From Luteimonas aestuarii (GTDB lineage: Bacteria > Pseudomonadota > Gammaproteobacteria > Xanthomonadales > Xanthomonadaceae), in contig NZ_SMTF01000001.1 in NCBI RefSeq assembly GCF_004357985.1, positions 1 through 64,000 of the forward strand: a stretch of 64,000 nt of DNA, read 5' to 3'. The stretch's first letter is position 1; every line of letters starts with the position of its first letter. The translations under genes and the position numbers were made by a program. The notes under the pieces were generated by a model, which was not told where the DNA came from, did not search any database, and was given only the letters and a program-made list of their open reading frames with translations. Of the stretch, positions 46,783 to 55,836 are shown piece after piece.

Positions 46783-46990
46783 GGGGCGATCATAGCGCGA
46801 CAGGCGCGCGAGTCGATTCTGGGCGGGTTCGTCATGTCCACGGAGGCACGCCGGATATCGACGAAAATCCGATGGCGCGGAATGGGCATTTGCATCGGGA
46901 GCACGTCCCTGGCCACCTTACTTCGACGGATCACTCTTCTTTGCTGAACCATGCGAAGTGAACTGAAAAGTTGACCAAAGCAAGAGCGTT

Positions 46991-47079
46991 CCGCCCTGAA
47001 GGGCGGTTGCTTTCTTGACCGGCTTCGCCGTTCGCTGCGCAGTGGGCAAGCAACGAAAAGTCACCCGCCGAAAGGCGGG
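46991..47079. repeat. Structured intergenic element (three hairpins)
   Basis: Three small hairpins, CCGCCC-TGAA-GGGCGG (46991-47006), CGGC-TTC-GCCG (47020-47030) and CCCGCC-GAAA-GGCGGG (47064-47079), are bracketed by a longer stem GTTGCTT (47006-47012)/AAGCAAC (47048-47054). Open frames across it (for example SLLAHCAANGEAGQESNRP on the minus strand) resemble spurious proteins I recall from related genomes, suggesting a dispersed element. The flanks at 46783-46990 and 47080-47189 hold no gene. Confidence 0.5.
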
Positions 47080-47189
47080 AGCACTTGATCCTGCAACGCC
47101 CAATGCCACGGACAACGTGGAAGCAACGTCGGCGCACGACGATCGGGAGCCAATCGTTCACGTGTCGGGACTCCACCCACGGACGTATT

Positions 47190-47810
47190 TCAACGCTTCG
47201 TCGTGATCGCCCTGCGCAGATTCGAACGCGCCTGCGCATCCAGCCGTTCGTGGAAGAAATCGCTGAGGTAGATCCGTTCCCGCGCCAGCAGTCCCTTGAG
47301 GAACGCGCGACGCCGGTTGCGGAACAACCAACCGGGCACGTGGCCGCGGTACTCGGCGGCGATGCCGCGGTCATAGGCGTCGAATACGTCCGGCGCCGCG
47401 CCCAGGATCGCCATGTCGCAGTCGAGGAATTGCCGCGTATCGTCTGCACCGGCGGTCTTGCCGAAATCCAGCGGCGCGTGCTGGCCGTGGCGCGCGGTGA
47501 GTTCGATCAGTTCGCGCACCCGCGGGATGTCGATGCCACCATCCGGCCACCAGTGTGCGATGCGATCCGCTGCCAACGCAGCGGAGCGCGCCTCGTTGTC
47601 GCTGCGCCCAGCCTCGTAGATCGCGTCGTGGAACAGCACGGCCAAGTATACCTCGACCGGCTGCGTCCAAGCGGGGCCTTCGGCAACGCTGGCGTAGTGA
47701 CGCAACACTTCGCGCACGTGGTTGAAGTCGTGGTACGCCCGTGGCGGCGTGGCATAGGCCGCCTCCAGTTCGGCAAGCAGGCCCTGCGGAAGCGGGAAAG
47801 GTGCGTCCAT
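47190..47810 (-). CDS. HD-superfamily metal-dependent hydrolase
   Basis: A 206-residue cytosolic HD-domain protein. YHDFNHVREVLRHY and VLFHDAIYEAGRSDNEARSA carry the His and Asp metal ligands, and LDCDMAILGA holds the later Asp, as in the family of predicted HD phosphohydrolases. Likely a phosphohydrolase of nucleotides or another phosphoester. The start is ATG at 47810 (a GTG precedes it) with AAGG upstream. It is the last gene of a tight operon with ydcZ-like and MFS genes. Confidence 0.9.
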   Translation of the reverse strand: MDAPFPLPQGLLAELEAAYATPPRAYHDFNHVREVLRHYASVAEGPAWTQPVEVYLAVLFHDAIYEAGRSDNEARSAALAADRIAHWWPDGGIDIPRVRELIELTARHGQHAPLDFGKTAGADDTRQFLDCDMAILGAAPDVFDAYDRGIAAEYRGHVPGWLFRNRRRAFLKGLLARERIYLSDFFHERLDAQARSNLRRAITTKR

Positions 47811-47817
47811 CACGCCT

Positions 47818-48279
47818 TCAATGGGGTTGCCACGGCCGCACCACCAGCGCCGCGCCCACGATCACCAGCACGCCGCCCAGCACGCGCAGCAGGTCGATCG
47901 GGCGCTGCGTGCCGAGTACGCCGTAGTGGTCGAGCGCCAGCGAGCCCAGCACCTGCCCCAGTACCACCAGGCAGATCATCGCGCCGGCGCCGAGCGTGGG
48001 CACCAGCAGGGTCGCGGCGTACACGAAGGCAGCGCCGATCACCCCGCCCAGCCAGATCCACGCGGGCAGCGCGGCCAGCGGCTGCGCCGGCCACAGCGGC
48101 GTGCGCGTGGCCAGCAGCAGTGCGCCCAGCAGGCAGGTGCCGACCAGGAACGAGACGAAGGCCGCGTACAGCGGACCCTGCGTCTGTGCGCCAAGGCGCG
48201 CATTGATCAGCGCCTGCAGGGGCAGCAAGGCGCCGATGACGACTGCGAACGCGATACCGCCGATTGCCCACGCCTTCAT
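47818..48279 (-). CDS. YdcZ-type DMT-superfamily transporter
   Basis: A 153-residue inner-membrane protein with about five helices, matching the YdcZ/DUF606 branch of the drug/metabolite transporters. LLPLQALINARLGAQTQGPLYAAFVSFLVGT and the later LGQVLGSLALDHYGVLG are typical. The ATG at 48279 has a GGAGG site. It lies 4 nt after the MFS gene and 7 nt before the HD gene, so one operon. Substrate unknown. Confidence 0.9.
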   Translation of the reverse strand: MKAWAIGGIAFAVVIGALLPLQALINARLGAQTQGPLYAAFVSFLVGTCLLGALLLATRTPLWPAQPLAALPAWIWLGGVIGAAFVYAATLLVPTLGAGAMICLVVLGQVLGSLALDHYGVLGTQRPIDLLRVLGGVLVIVGAALVVRPWQPH

Positions 48280-48283
48280 GTTT

Positions 48284-49582
48284 CTAGGCCTCCAAAGATG
48301 CTTCACGCACGCACAACAGCGCGACCAGGCTGAGCAGTGCGGCGCCGGCGAGGTAGTAGCCGACCCACTGCAGGCCGAGGTTACCCGCCAGCCAGGTGGC
48401 AATGTACGGCGCCAGTGAGGCGCCAAAGATGCCCGACAGGTTGAACGCCAGCGACGCCCCCGTGTAGCGCACGCGCGCCGGGAACTGCTCGGCCAGCAGG
48501 GTGCCGACCGGGCCGTAGGTCAAGCCCATCAATCCCAGCCCCAGCACCAGGAACAGCAGCGTGCCCGCGAGGCTGCCGGCCACGAACAGCGGCGCGAACA
48601 GCAGGCCGAACGCGATGATCGCAAGCGTGGCCACGATCATCGCCTTGCGCCGCCCGTGCCGGTCCGCATACAGCGCCGCGAACGGGATCGTCAGGCCGAA
48701 GAACACCACGCCCGCCATCTGCAGCCACAGGAACTGCTCGCGTGAATAGCCCAGCTGCGACGTGCCCCAATAGAGCGAGAACACCGTCATCAGGTAGAAC
48801 AGCACGAAGGTCGACAGCGTCAGCAGCGTGCCGACGGCCAGCGCACGCGGATGCTCCACCAGCACGTCGCGCATCGGCATGCGCGCGCGATCCTCGCGGT
48901 CGATCACCTTCTGGAAATCCGGCGTCTCGCCGATCCGCAACCGCACCCAGAGGCCCACCCCCACCAACACCGCACTGGCCAGGAATGGCACGCGCCAGCC
49001 CCAGGCGAAGAACGCCTCGTCGCTCATGTAGTGGGTCAGCAGCAGGAACGTACCGGTGGACAGGAAGAAGCCGATCGGCGCGCCCAGCTGCGGGAACATG
49101 CCGTACCACGCGCGCTTGCCCGGTGGCGCGTTCTCGGTCGCCAGCAGCACCGCCCCGCCCCACTCGCCGCCCAGGCCCAGCCCCTGCCCGAAGCGGCACA
49201 GCGCCAGCAGCGCCGGCGCCAGCACGCCGATCTGCGCATACGTCGGCAACAACCCGATCACCACCGTCGAGATGCCCATCGTCAGCAGCGCGGCGACCAG
49301 GGTCGCCTTGCGTCCGACGCGGTCGCCGAAGTGGCCGAACACCGCCGAGCCGATCGGCCGGGCGAAGAACGCCAGCGCGAACGTCGCCAGCGACTGCAGC
49401 GTGGCCGAGGCCGGATCGCCGGCCGGGAAGAACAGCGTCGGGAACACCAGCACCGCGGCCGTGGCGTAGATGTAGAAGTCGAAGAACTCGATCGTGGTGC
49501 CGATCAGGCTGGCGAACAGCACGCGGCGTTTGTCTGCGCCGCGTGCGGGCATCGTCGCGCCTTCCGCAGCCTCGGTGCTCAT
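48284..49582 (-). CDS. MFS transporter, metabolite:H+ symporter (ProP/ShiA-like)
   Basis: A 432-residue inner-membrane transporter with about twelve helices. The N-terminal IGTTIEFFDFYIYATAA and RPIGSAVFGHFGDRVGRK match the metabolite:H+ symporter branch of the major facilitator superfamily. The substrate may be an organic acid, betaine or shikimate-like compound; not deducible. It heads the MFS-YdcZ-HD operon, with gaps of 4 and 7 nt. Confidence 0.93.
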   Translation of the reverse strand: MSTEAAEGATMPARGADKRRVLFASLIGTTIEFFDFYIYATAAVLVFPTLFFPAGDPASATLQSLATFALAFFARPIGSAVFGHFGDRVGRKATLVAALLTMGISTVVIGLLPTYAQIGVLAPALLALCRFGQGLGLGGEWGGAVLLATENAPPGKRAWYGMFPQLGAPIGFFLSTGTFLLLTHYMSDEAFFAWGWRVPFLASAVLVGVGLWVRLRIGETPDFQKVIDREDRARMPMRDVLVEHPRALAVGTLLTLSTFVLFYLMTVFSLYWGTSQLGYSREQFLWLQMAGVVFFGLTIPFAALYADRHGRRKAMIVATLAIIAFGLLFAPLFVAGSLAGTLLFLVLGLGLMGLTYGPVGTLLAEQFPARVRYTGASLAFNLSGIFGASLAPYIATWLAGNLGLQWVGYYLAGAALLSLVALLCVREASLEA

Positions 49583-49643
49583 GCGTGCAGGCCGCCATCC
49601 ACGGCGGCCGCTTGCCGCGATGCCGTGGACGACGACGCCAGGC

Positions 49644-51707
49644 TCACCTGCCGGCGCCCGCCGCAGGCAATGCGTACTCGACCTGGTACGCCGGTGGCTC
49701 GCCGCCCGGGCCCTTGAGGTAGTGGTCCATCCACTGCATCAAGCGCACCGAATAGTCGTAGCGCGAGGCGCCACGCGCGTTGCCGTGGCCTTCTCCGGGA
49801 TACAGCACCAGCCGCACCGGCGCCTGACCGGCCAGCTTGAGGTAGCGGTACATCATGTACGACTGCATCACCGGCACGCGCGGATCGGCTTCGCCGTGCA
49901 GGATGAGCGTCGGCGTGTTCGATTTCTGCGCGTGCGTGATGGGGCTGGTCTGCCGGTACAGCTCCGGGTTTTCCCAGGGCCACGTGCCCCAGTGCACCAG
50001 GTTCTGCTCCCACGGGATGTCGCCGGTGGTCACCAGGCTGGCCTGGTCGGAAATGCCGACGAACATCACCGACGCTGCGAAGCGCTCGCTGTAGTACGTC
50101 GCGCCCCAGGCACTGGCATAGCCGCCGTAGGACCCCCCGGTGATGCCGACCTTGTCGCCATCCACCAACCCCGTCCCGACCAGGTAGTCGACGCCATCGA
50201 CCACGTCGTCGAACTCCTCCATGCCCGGCCGGCCGAAGCCCTGCTTCGAGAACGCGACGCCACGCCCGGTGCTGCTGCGATAGTTGGGCAGGAACACCGC
50301 ATAGCCTTGCGCGGCGGCGTGGTGCAACGGCTGCGAGTACGCCGTCAACCACTGGTTGGAGTAATGCGCCTCCGGCCCGCCGTGGACCACGACGATCAGC
50401 GGCACGCGTGTATTGCCGCGGCGGTCCAGCGGATGCACCAGCAGACCCTCGATCTCCAGCCCGTCGCGGGCCGGGTAGCGGATCACTTCCTGGCGCGCCA
50501 GGCGCACGTCCTTGAGCCAGGGATTGCTGTCGGTGAGCCGGCGCGGCTCGCCGCCGCCGGCGGCCATGACGAAGGCTTCGGAGGGATGCTGCGGCGTGCT
50601 GCCGAGCAGTACCGCGTTGCCCTGCGCCGCCAGCGCGAACCCGTTCCACACCGGGCCCTCGGTCGCTGGCAACACCGTCTGCGCGGCACCACCACTCACG
50701 GCCACGGTGCCCAGGCGCGCCTGCACGCCTTCATGGCTGAGGAACATCAGCGTGTTGGCATCGCGCCACTCCACGTCCACCACGTGGCCTTCCAGCCCGG
50801 GCAGCAGGTCGCGCCATTCGCCGCCATTCTTGCCGACCACGAACAGCCGGCCCTGCTGCGCGTCCTGCTCGTCCTCGGCGGAGATGAAGGCGAGGTGCTC
50901 GCCATCCGGGCTCCACGACAGCCCGCCGATCTTGCCGGGGTTGTCGACCGTGCCCAGCACGCGCCCCTCCGGCGACACGATGCGCACCCGGGTGAAGACC
51001 AGGGTGTCGTCGGTCAGCTGACGAGGCGCGACCAGCAGCGCGAGGCGATCGCCCGCCGGGCTCCACTGCACCGACTGCACGCTGCCTTCGACCGGCACCA
51101 GCCGCGGCTGCGAGGTTTCGTTGGCGAGGTCCTGGATCCAAAGTTGCACCGGGCGCCAGTCTTCCTCGTAGACCTTCTGGGTGAAGCCCTGCTTCTTCAG
51201 CGCCTTCAGCGCGTCGCTTTCCGGCTCGCTGGCCAGCAGTGCGGCGCGACGACCGTCCGCCGAAAGGTGGAAGGCGGTGATGTCGGACTTGAGCGTCGCC
51301 GCGGCGCGCGACTCGCCGCCGTAAAGCGGAATGCGGTAGAGCTTGCGGGTGTCGTCGCCCTGGCGCTTGGCGAGGTAGGCGATCTCGCGCCCGTCGGCGA
51401 ACCACTCCACCCCGCCCACGTTGACCTTGCCGGTGACGAAGCCGCGACTGTTGCCGCTGGCGTCCACCACGTGCAGTTCGCTCCAGGCCGGGCCGTCCTC
51501 GTCGACGCCCAGCGCCCGCGGTACCGACAGGGCGTATGCCACCTGGTTGCCGTCCGGACTGATCGCAGCCGTCGTCACGCCCCGCAGCTTGGCCACGTGT
51601 TCGAGCGTCATCCCGCCGTTGGCCCACGCGCTGCCCGCCAGCAGGCACAGCACCGCGACGACACAAGTACCCGCCCGCGACATCCGTCCACCACGCATCC
51701 GCATCAT
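49644..51707 (-). CDS. Secreted prolyl oligopeptidase-family peptidase (S9)
   Basis: A 687-residue exported serine peptidase. A signal peptide lies at about 1-29 (ending SAWAN). A WD40/TolB-like beta-propeller (about 40-400, with AAISPDGNQVAYAL and GGLSWSPDGEHLAFISAED) controls access to the alpha/beta-hydrolase domain. The nucleophile is in GGSYGGYASAW; Asp in HGEADPRVP and His in PGEGHGN complete the triad. The start MMRMRGGRM at 51707 fits a signal peptide; the longer upstream frame does not. It could be a dipeptidyl or acylaminoacyl peptidase. Confidence 0.95.
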   Translation of the reverse strand: MMRMRGGRMSRAGTCVVAVLCLLAGSAWANGGMTLEHVAKLRGVTTAAISPDGNQVAYALSVPRALGVDEDGPAWSELHVVDASGNSRGFVTGKVNVGGVEWFADGREIAYLAKRQGDDTRKLYRIPLYGGESRAAATLKSDITAFHLSADGRRAALLASEPESDALKALKKQGFTQKVYEEDWRPVQLWIQDLANETSQPRLVPVEGSVQSVQWSPAGDRLALLVAPRQLTDDTLVFTRVRIVSPEGRVLGTVDNPGKIGGLSWSPDGEHLAFISAEDEQDAQQGRLFVVGKNGGEWRDLLPGLEGHVVDVEWRDANTLMFLSHEGVQARLGTVAVSGGAAQTVLPATEGPVWNGFALAAQGNAVLLGSTPQHPSEAFVMAAGGGEPRRLTDSNPWLKDVRLARQEVIRYPARDGLEIEGLLVHPLDRRGNTRVPLIVVVHGGPEAHYSNQWLTAYSQPLHHAAAQGYAVFLPNYRSSTGRGVAFSKQGFGRPGMEEFDDVVDGVDYLVGTGLVDGDKVGITGGSYGGYASAWGATYYSERFAASVMFVGISDQASLVTTGDIPWEQNLVHWGTWPWENPELYRQTSPITHAQKSNTPTLILHGEADPRVPVMQSYMMYRYLKLAGQAPVRLVLYPGEGHGNARGASRYDYSVRLMQWMDHYLKGPGGEPPAYQVEYALPAAGAGR

Positions 51708-51791
51708 TGCTACCCCTGTTCCGGCCAGACCCGGGACTTTGGCCGGGAACGCCTGCAATGGCAAGACCCGAAGGGTGCCGCCGCCGCTCGG

Positions 51792-52592
51792 TCAGCGCAC
51801 GCTGCGCCGCGCCTGCGCCAGCGCAGCGAACTCCGGCGCCAACGCCTTCCGCAGACGCGTGGGCAAGCGTTCGAGCGCCGCCCGGGCCGCATCCGCGTCG
51901 CGCGGCACCGCGTCCCCTGTCCATGCAAACGCGACGCGATTGCTCATCGTCGGTTCCTGCAGCACCAGGACCTTGTGCTTGCCGAAACTGCGCTGCAGCT
52001 TCTCCACGTGGCGCAGCGCATCGGCGCAGAACAGGTTTGTGGCAAGCACGCCGTCCGGCGCCAGTGCATTGCGGCAGTCGTCGTACCAGCGCTGGGTGGA
52101 CAGCGCGGGCGGAATGCCCTGCGGGTCGTAGGCATCGACCAGCAGCAGGTCGTAGCGGCCGGGTCGCGTACCGAGGAAGGTAGCCCCGTCTTCGACGAAC
52201 ACCTGCAGGCATGCATCGTCATCGGGGATGCGGAACCGGCGACGCATCGCGACCACGGCAGGATTGTTCTCCACCACTTCCAGCCGCACGCCGGGCAGGT
52301 AACGGCGGCAGAACTTGACCTGCGAACCACCGCCCAGCCCGATCATTCCGATGCAATCGACGTGAGGCTGCAGCAGCAGTGCCGCCATCATCGTCCGCGT
52401 GTACGGCACCAGCAGATGGTGCGGCCGGAACGTCAGCATGCGGCTCTGGGTGACGGTGCCGGCGAACTTCAGCTCGGTGTGGCGCCAGCCGCGCTTGAAC
52501 AGCGTCGAGACAGCGGTCGATCCGCCCTCCGCATCCGGCGAGGGCAGCCATCTTGACCGCCCGCGGCGCACTCCCGTGTCGTCTTTCCCCAT
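51792..52592 (-). CDS. Spermidine synthase-like methyltransferase-fold protein
   Basis: A 266-residue protein of the polyamine-synthase/methyltransferase fold. MIGLGGGSQVKFCRRYLP and LEVVENNPAVVAMRRRF form the SAM or decarboxy-SAM site, and LLLVDAYDPQGIPPALSTQRWYDDCRNALAPDGVLATNLF matches the later fold. The aminopropyl-acceptor GGGDG is present only as GGGS, so true spermidine synthase activity is uncertain. The ATG at 52592 gives the usual length. Confidence 0.8.
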   Translation of the reverse strand: MGKDDTGVRRGRSRWLPSPDAEGGSTAVSTLFKRGWRHTELKFAGTVTQSRMLTFRPHHLLVPYTRTMMAALLLQPHVDCIGMIGLGGGSQVKFCRRYLPGVRLEVVENNPAVVAMRRRFRIPDDDACLQVFVEDGATFLGTRPGRYDLLLVDAYDPQGIPPALSTQRWYDDCRNALAPDGVLATNLFCADALRHVEKLQRSFGKHKVLVLQEPTMSNRVAFAWTGDAVPRDADAARAALERLPTRLRKALAPEFAALAQARRSVR

Positions 52593-52767
52593 GCCGTTCC
52601 GCGCCCAGTCGCCCACCAGCCGCGAAGCGTAACTGACGCACCCAGACACACGCACGGGGAAGCCGTGCGTTGACCCGTTCCACCGGACGCGTTGCGGGCC
52701 ATTCAACTGGAACCGGTTACGCCCTCCTGCAGCTGAATCCGCGACGGCAACCGTCAGAATCCGTTCA

Positions 52768-52782
52768 TTGCACGCGGTGCAA
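52768..52782. promoter_or_regulatory. Inverted repeat upstream of the Arg/Gln-rich gene
   Basis: TTGCAC-GCG-GTGCAA (52768-52782) and a nearby GACGG-CAA-CCGTC hairpin (52743-52755) lie between the divergent spermidine-synthase-like gene and the Arg/Gln-rich gene start at 52834. This is a possible operator. Confidence 0.35.
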
Positions 52783-52833
52783 CACTTGCCTTACGCCGGC
52801 CACACGCGCCCGCACGCAGCAGGGTCCACGACC

Positions 52834-54126
52834 ATGACACTTCTCTTCTCCCGACTTCGCCTCATGCAAGCGTCGCTGGTGCTTGCCGGCCTGCTGGTGG
52901 CCGCCACGCCAGCACTCGCGCAGGATCGCGGTCGAGGCGGCGATCGCGGTGAACAGCGCCGCCAGGGTAACGACGAGCCGCGTCGTCCGGGGCAGGCCGC
53001 GCAGCGCGGCAATTCCGACCAAACCGCACGCGTGCAGCGCACGCAGGACGCGCAGACCGACCAGCGTGAGCGCCAGCAAACGCAGCGCCGCGAACAATCG
53101 GCGCGCCAGCAGGAGCGCGCGGAGTCCGTGCAGCCGCAACGCCCCGCCGCGCCGTCACCGCGCGGTGACGGCGATCGTCCACGCGAGCAGGCGACGCGCG
53201 AGCGCCAGCGCGACGACCTGCGCCCCCGCGACCAGCAGCGTGAGCGTGACGACGCGCAACGCCAGCGCCAATCCGCGATCCGCGAGCAGGCGACGCGCGT
53301 GCAGCAACAACGCGACCAGGCCGAACGTGCGCAGCGCGAGCAGCCGATGCCAGGTCGGTCCGGCCAGCGTCCGGAACGGAACGACACTCGCCAGCCGCAA
53401 CGCGAATCGACCGGGCGTGATCGTCCACAGCGCGGTGCCGAGCAGGCGGGCGGCGACTGGCAAGGGCGCGGCGACCGTCGCGACGAAGGCCGTCGCGACA
53501 ACGGACAGCGGATCGACCGCGGGCGCCAGGAAGCGCGTATCCGCGATGATCGCGCCCGCGCCGAGCGCTTCCGCCACGAGCGCGCGCAGCAACAACGCCA
53601 GGCTGCGCAGCGCGCCGCCGCACGCGAGCGCCAGCTGCAACAGCAGCGGCGCATGGCGCAGTACCGCTACCAGCAGCAGTACTACGCACGCCTGCATGCC
53701 CACCAGCTGCGCTGGCAGCGCGCCAGCTACAACTACTACAACGACCCGTTCTACTACTCGCCGGTCACGCACCGCTATCTGTTCGCCGGTACATGGCACC
53801 AGACCAATCGCTACGGCGCGGAGCTGATGGAGCGTGCCGTCGCCTACGGCTACGAGGAAGGGCTCTACGCCGGCCGCGCCGATCGCGCCGATGGCTGGCG
53901 CTACGACTATCGTGGCAGCGAGGCCTACCACGACGCGCTCTATGGCTACGACGGCCACTACATCGGCATGGACCAGTACCAGTACTACTTCCGCCAGGGC
54001 TTCCAGCGCGGCTACGAGGACGGCTACCACGATCGCTACCGCCACGGCCACCGTGGCGACGATGGCCGCTACCGCGTCGTCGCGGCGGTACTGGGCGTGA
54101 TCCTGGGCCTGCAGCTGCTGCGCTGA
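52834..54126 (+). CDS. Secreted Arg/Gln-rich low-complexity protein
   Basis: A 430-residue protein of unknown family. A signal peptide (about 1-29, ending ATPALAQ) is followed by some 255 residues of low-complexity sequence built almost only of Arg, Gln, Asp, Glu and Ala (for example RERQQTQRREQSARQQERA). A Tyr-rich globular part (about 290-400) repeats GYEEGLYAGRADR and GYEDGYHDRYRHG. The last 16 residues (VVAAVLGVILGLQLL) are hydrophobic, perhaps a membrane anchor. The highly basic, disordered middle could bind nucleic acid, LPS or polyanions in the periplasm. Start ATG at 52834. Confidence 0.75.
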   Translation: MTLLFSRLRLMQASLVLAGLLVAATPALAQDRGRGGDRGEQRRQGNDEPRRPGQAAQRGNSDQTARVQRTQDAQTDQRERQQTQRREQSARQQERAESVQPQRPAAPSPRGDGDRPREQATRERQRDDLRPRDQQRERDDAQRQRQSAIREQATRVQQQRDQAERAQREQPMPGRSGQRPERNDTRQPQRESTGRDRPQRGAEQAGGDWQGRGDRRDEGRRDNGQRIDRGRQEARIRDDRARAERFRHERAQQQRQAAQRAAARERQLQQQRRMAQYRYQQQYYARLHAHQLRWQRASYNYYNDPFYYSPVTHRYLFAGTWHQTNRYGAELMERAVAYGYEEGLYAGRADRADGWRYDYRGSEAYHDALYGYDGHYIGMDQYQYYFRQGFQRGYEDGYHDRYRHGHRGDDGRYRVVAAVLGVILGLQLLR

Positions 54127-54158
54127 TCCGGCATCACCCACGGGGCCCGTGCTTCCAG

Positions 54159-54186
54159 GGCGGGCAGTCCGGTCGGGCTGCCCGCC
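54159..54186. terminator. Hairpin between convergent genes
   Basis: GGCGGGCAG (54159-54167) and CTGCCCGCC (54178-54186) pair over 9 bp with a 10-nt loop, 32 nt after the Arg/Gln-rich gene stop and before the DksA-type stop. No T tract. Confidence 0.45.
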
Positions 54187-54250
54187 AGGCATCGCTCAAT
54201 CGAACGCATCCGCAGCGCCTGTCCGGCACCGGGTCCGCGGCGACGCCATC

Positions 54251-54517
54251 TCAACGCAGCTGGCTGTCCTTGCTGCCGCGACGGTTGTAGCCGGCACCCG
54301 ACTCTTCCTCGCGCTCCTCGGCCTCCTGGCAGGCAATGCACAGTCGCACGCCCGGAACGGCCTTGCGCCGCGCCTCGGGAATGGCCGCGCCGCATTCCTC
54401 GCAATGCGTCAGCCCAGGGCCTTGCGCAAGCTGGCTGCGTGCCCGCTTGATGCCGTCCTTCACCGTCGCGTCGATCTGGTCCTGCACGGCGCCATCGCCG
54501 GCCCATCCGGTGGCCAT
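54251..54517 (-). CDS. DksA/TraR-type C4 zinc-finger protein
   Basis: An 88-residue small protein with the DksA/TraR zinc finger CEECG...CIAC (about 40-64). The N-terminal half is helical (IDATVKDGIKRARSQL) and shorter than DksA, resembling YbiI-type proteins that may bind RNA polymerase. No coiled-coil tip DxxDxA is present, so ppGpp synergy is unlikely. Confidence 0.88.
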   Translation of the reverse strand: MATGWAGDGAVQDQIDATVKDGIKRARSQLAQGPGLTHCEECGAAIPEARRKAVPGVRLCIACQEAEEREEESGAGYNRRGSKDSQLR

Positions 54518-54678
54518 GTCTCGTCACCTTTGCGTATGCGTGAAAGCCGGAGCATAGCGGCGGTCTCCGAAACCCCGGGTGAGCAGGCGGCGAGGGCCTC
54601 CGACGACCGGTCCGCCACGCGTACTGGGATCGGCCTAGACTTGGAGCACCACGCCATCGCCACGGCACGGAGGTCGTC

Positions 54679-55788
54679 ATGTCCGCATGGCTGCTCGCTG
54701 CCCTCCTGGCCTCTGCAGGTCCCGCCAACACGGCACCTGTGGATGCCGCGCCCCCCGCGACCACGACCGCCCTGGCCGGCGTCGCCACCACGACCGAAGA
54801 GCTGCTCGCTATGCCGGACGAGCTGCGGCAGCGCTTCCATGACGAGGTGCTGTCGCCGTCGTCGCTGCCCAGCCGACGACTCGACGCGATGATGCGCTTC
54901 CTGTTCGACGACAGCGGACTTGGCATGCGCTACGCGTCCGAGGCGACCCATGGCGTCGCCGACGCCTATCGCACGCGGCAAGCGAACTGCCTGTCGTTCA
55001 CCCTGCTTGCCATCGCCCTGGCGCGCGAAGCCGGCTTCGAGGCGCATGGCCAACGCCACGACAGGATCCTCTCCTGGCGGCAGCAGGACAGCAACCTCGT
55101 CCTCAGCAACCACGTCAATGCCGGCATCCGCGTAGGACATCGGCATTTCACCCTGGACGTGGCCAGCGACAGCGTGATCGCACAGGGACCGCCCTTGCGC
55201 ATGACTGATGCGGAGCTCGCAGCGCTGTACCACGGCAATCGTGCGATGGAATACGTGCTGGATGGCGACGTGAGCGGTGCATTGCCGCACGTGGCACGGT
55301 CGCTGCAGCTCGACCCGCGCTCGGCGACGTTGTGGAACAACGCCGGCGTCGCGCACCTCCGCAACGGCGACCTCGGCGCCGCGACTTCGGCATACGAACG
55401 TGCGATCGCGCTCGATCCGGATCATTCCGGGGCGCTGTTCAACCTCGCCCAGGCCTACCAGCGCCAGGGCAACGACGCCGCCGCGCAGCACCTGAACGCG
55501 CGTGCGCAGCGCGTGCTGGAACGCAACCCCTTCCATCACTTCCTGCAGGGGCACGGCGCGGAGGGCCGGGGCGAGCTCGAGGCTGCACAGTCGCACTACC
55601 GTCGAGCCATCCGCCTGCTGCCTCGCGAACACCGCTTCCACTTCGCGCTGGCCCGGGTGCAGGTTGGACTAGGCGATCGGACGGGCGCAGTGCGTGCGTT
55701 GCGCCGCGCGCGTGCGCTGGGCGGCGATATCGAACGCCTGCAGTACCAATCCAAGCTGGATGTGCTGCAGGCGCAGTTGGGGAGGTGA
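54679..55788 (+). CDS. Exported transglutaminase-like/TPR protein
   Basis: A 369-residue protein. A short signal segment (SAWLLAALLASAGPANTA) begins it. Residues about 85-180 resemble a transglutaminase-like core: QANCLSFTLLAIALAREAGF with a candidate Cys and NHVNAGIRVGHRHFTLDV with His and Asp. Residues about 185-365 form tetratricopeptide repeats (NRAMEYVLDGDVSGALPHVARSL, WNNAGVAHLRNGDLGAATSAYERAI, ALFNLAQAYQRQGND). GGAGGTCGTC precedes the ATG. The pairing occurs in other Xanthomonadaceae proteins; function unknown. Confidence 0.82.
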   Translation: MSAWLLAALLASAGPANTAPVDAAPPATTTALAGVATTTEELLAMPDELRQRFHDEVLSPSSLPSRRLDAMMRFLFDDSGLGMRYASEATHGVADAYRTRQANCLSFTLLAIALAREAGFEAHGQRHDRILSWRQQDSNLVLSNHVNAGIRVGHRHFTLDVASDSVIAQGPPLRMTDAELAALYHGNRAMEYVLDGDVSGALPHVARSLQLDPRSATLWNNAGVAHLRNGDLGAATSAYERAIALDPDHSGALFNLAQAYQRQGNDAAAQHLNARAQRVLERNPFHHFLQGHGAEGRGELEAAQSHYRRAIRLLPREHRFHFALARVQVGLGDRTGAVRALRRARALGGDIERLQYQSKLDVLQAQLGR

Positions 55789-55836
55789 CGATTGACGCCC
55801 CGGGCCAGCCACGGGCCCGGGCCCTGCCCTGCGCGT

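Noticed and set aside
46931-47449. 172-codon minus-strand frame ending in SLLAHCAANGEAGQ
   Set aside because: Part of a structured intergenic element and out of frame with the HD gene; this type of translated repeat is commonly mis-annotated.
49494-52556. 1020-codon plus-strand frame, the longest in the window
   Set aside because: Mirrors the S9 peptidase and neighbours on the opposite strand; composition is that of a GC-shadow frame.
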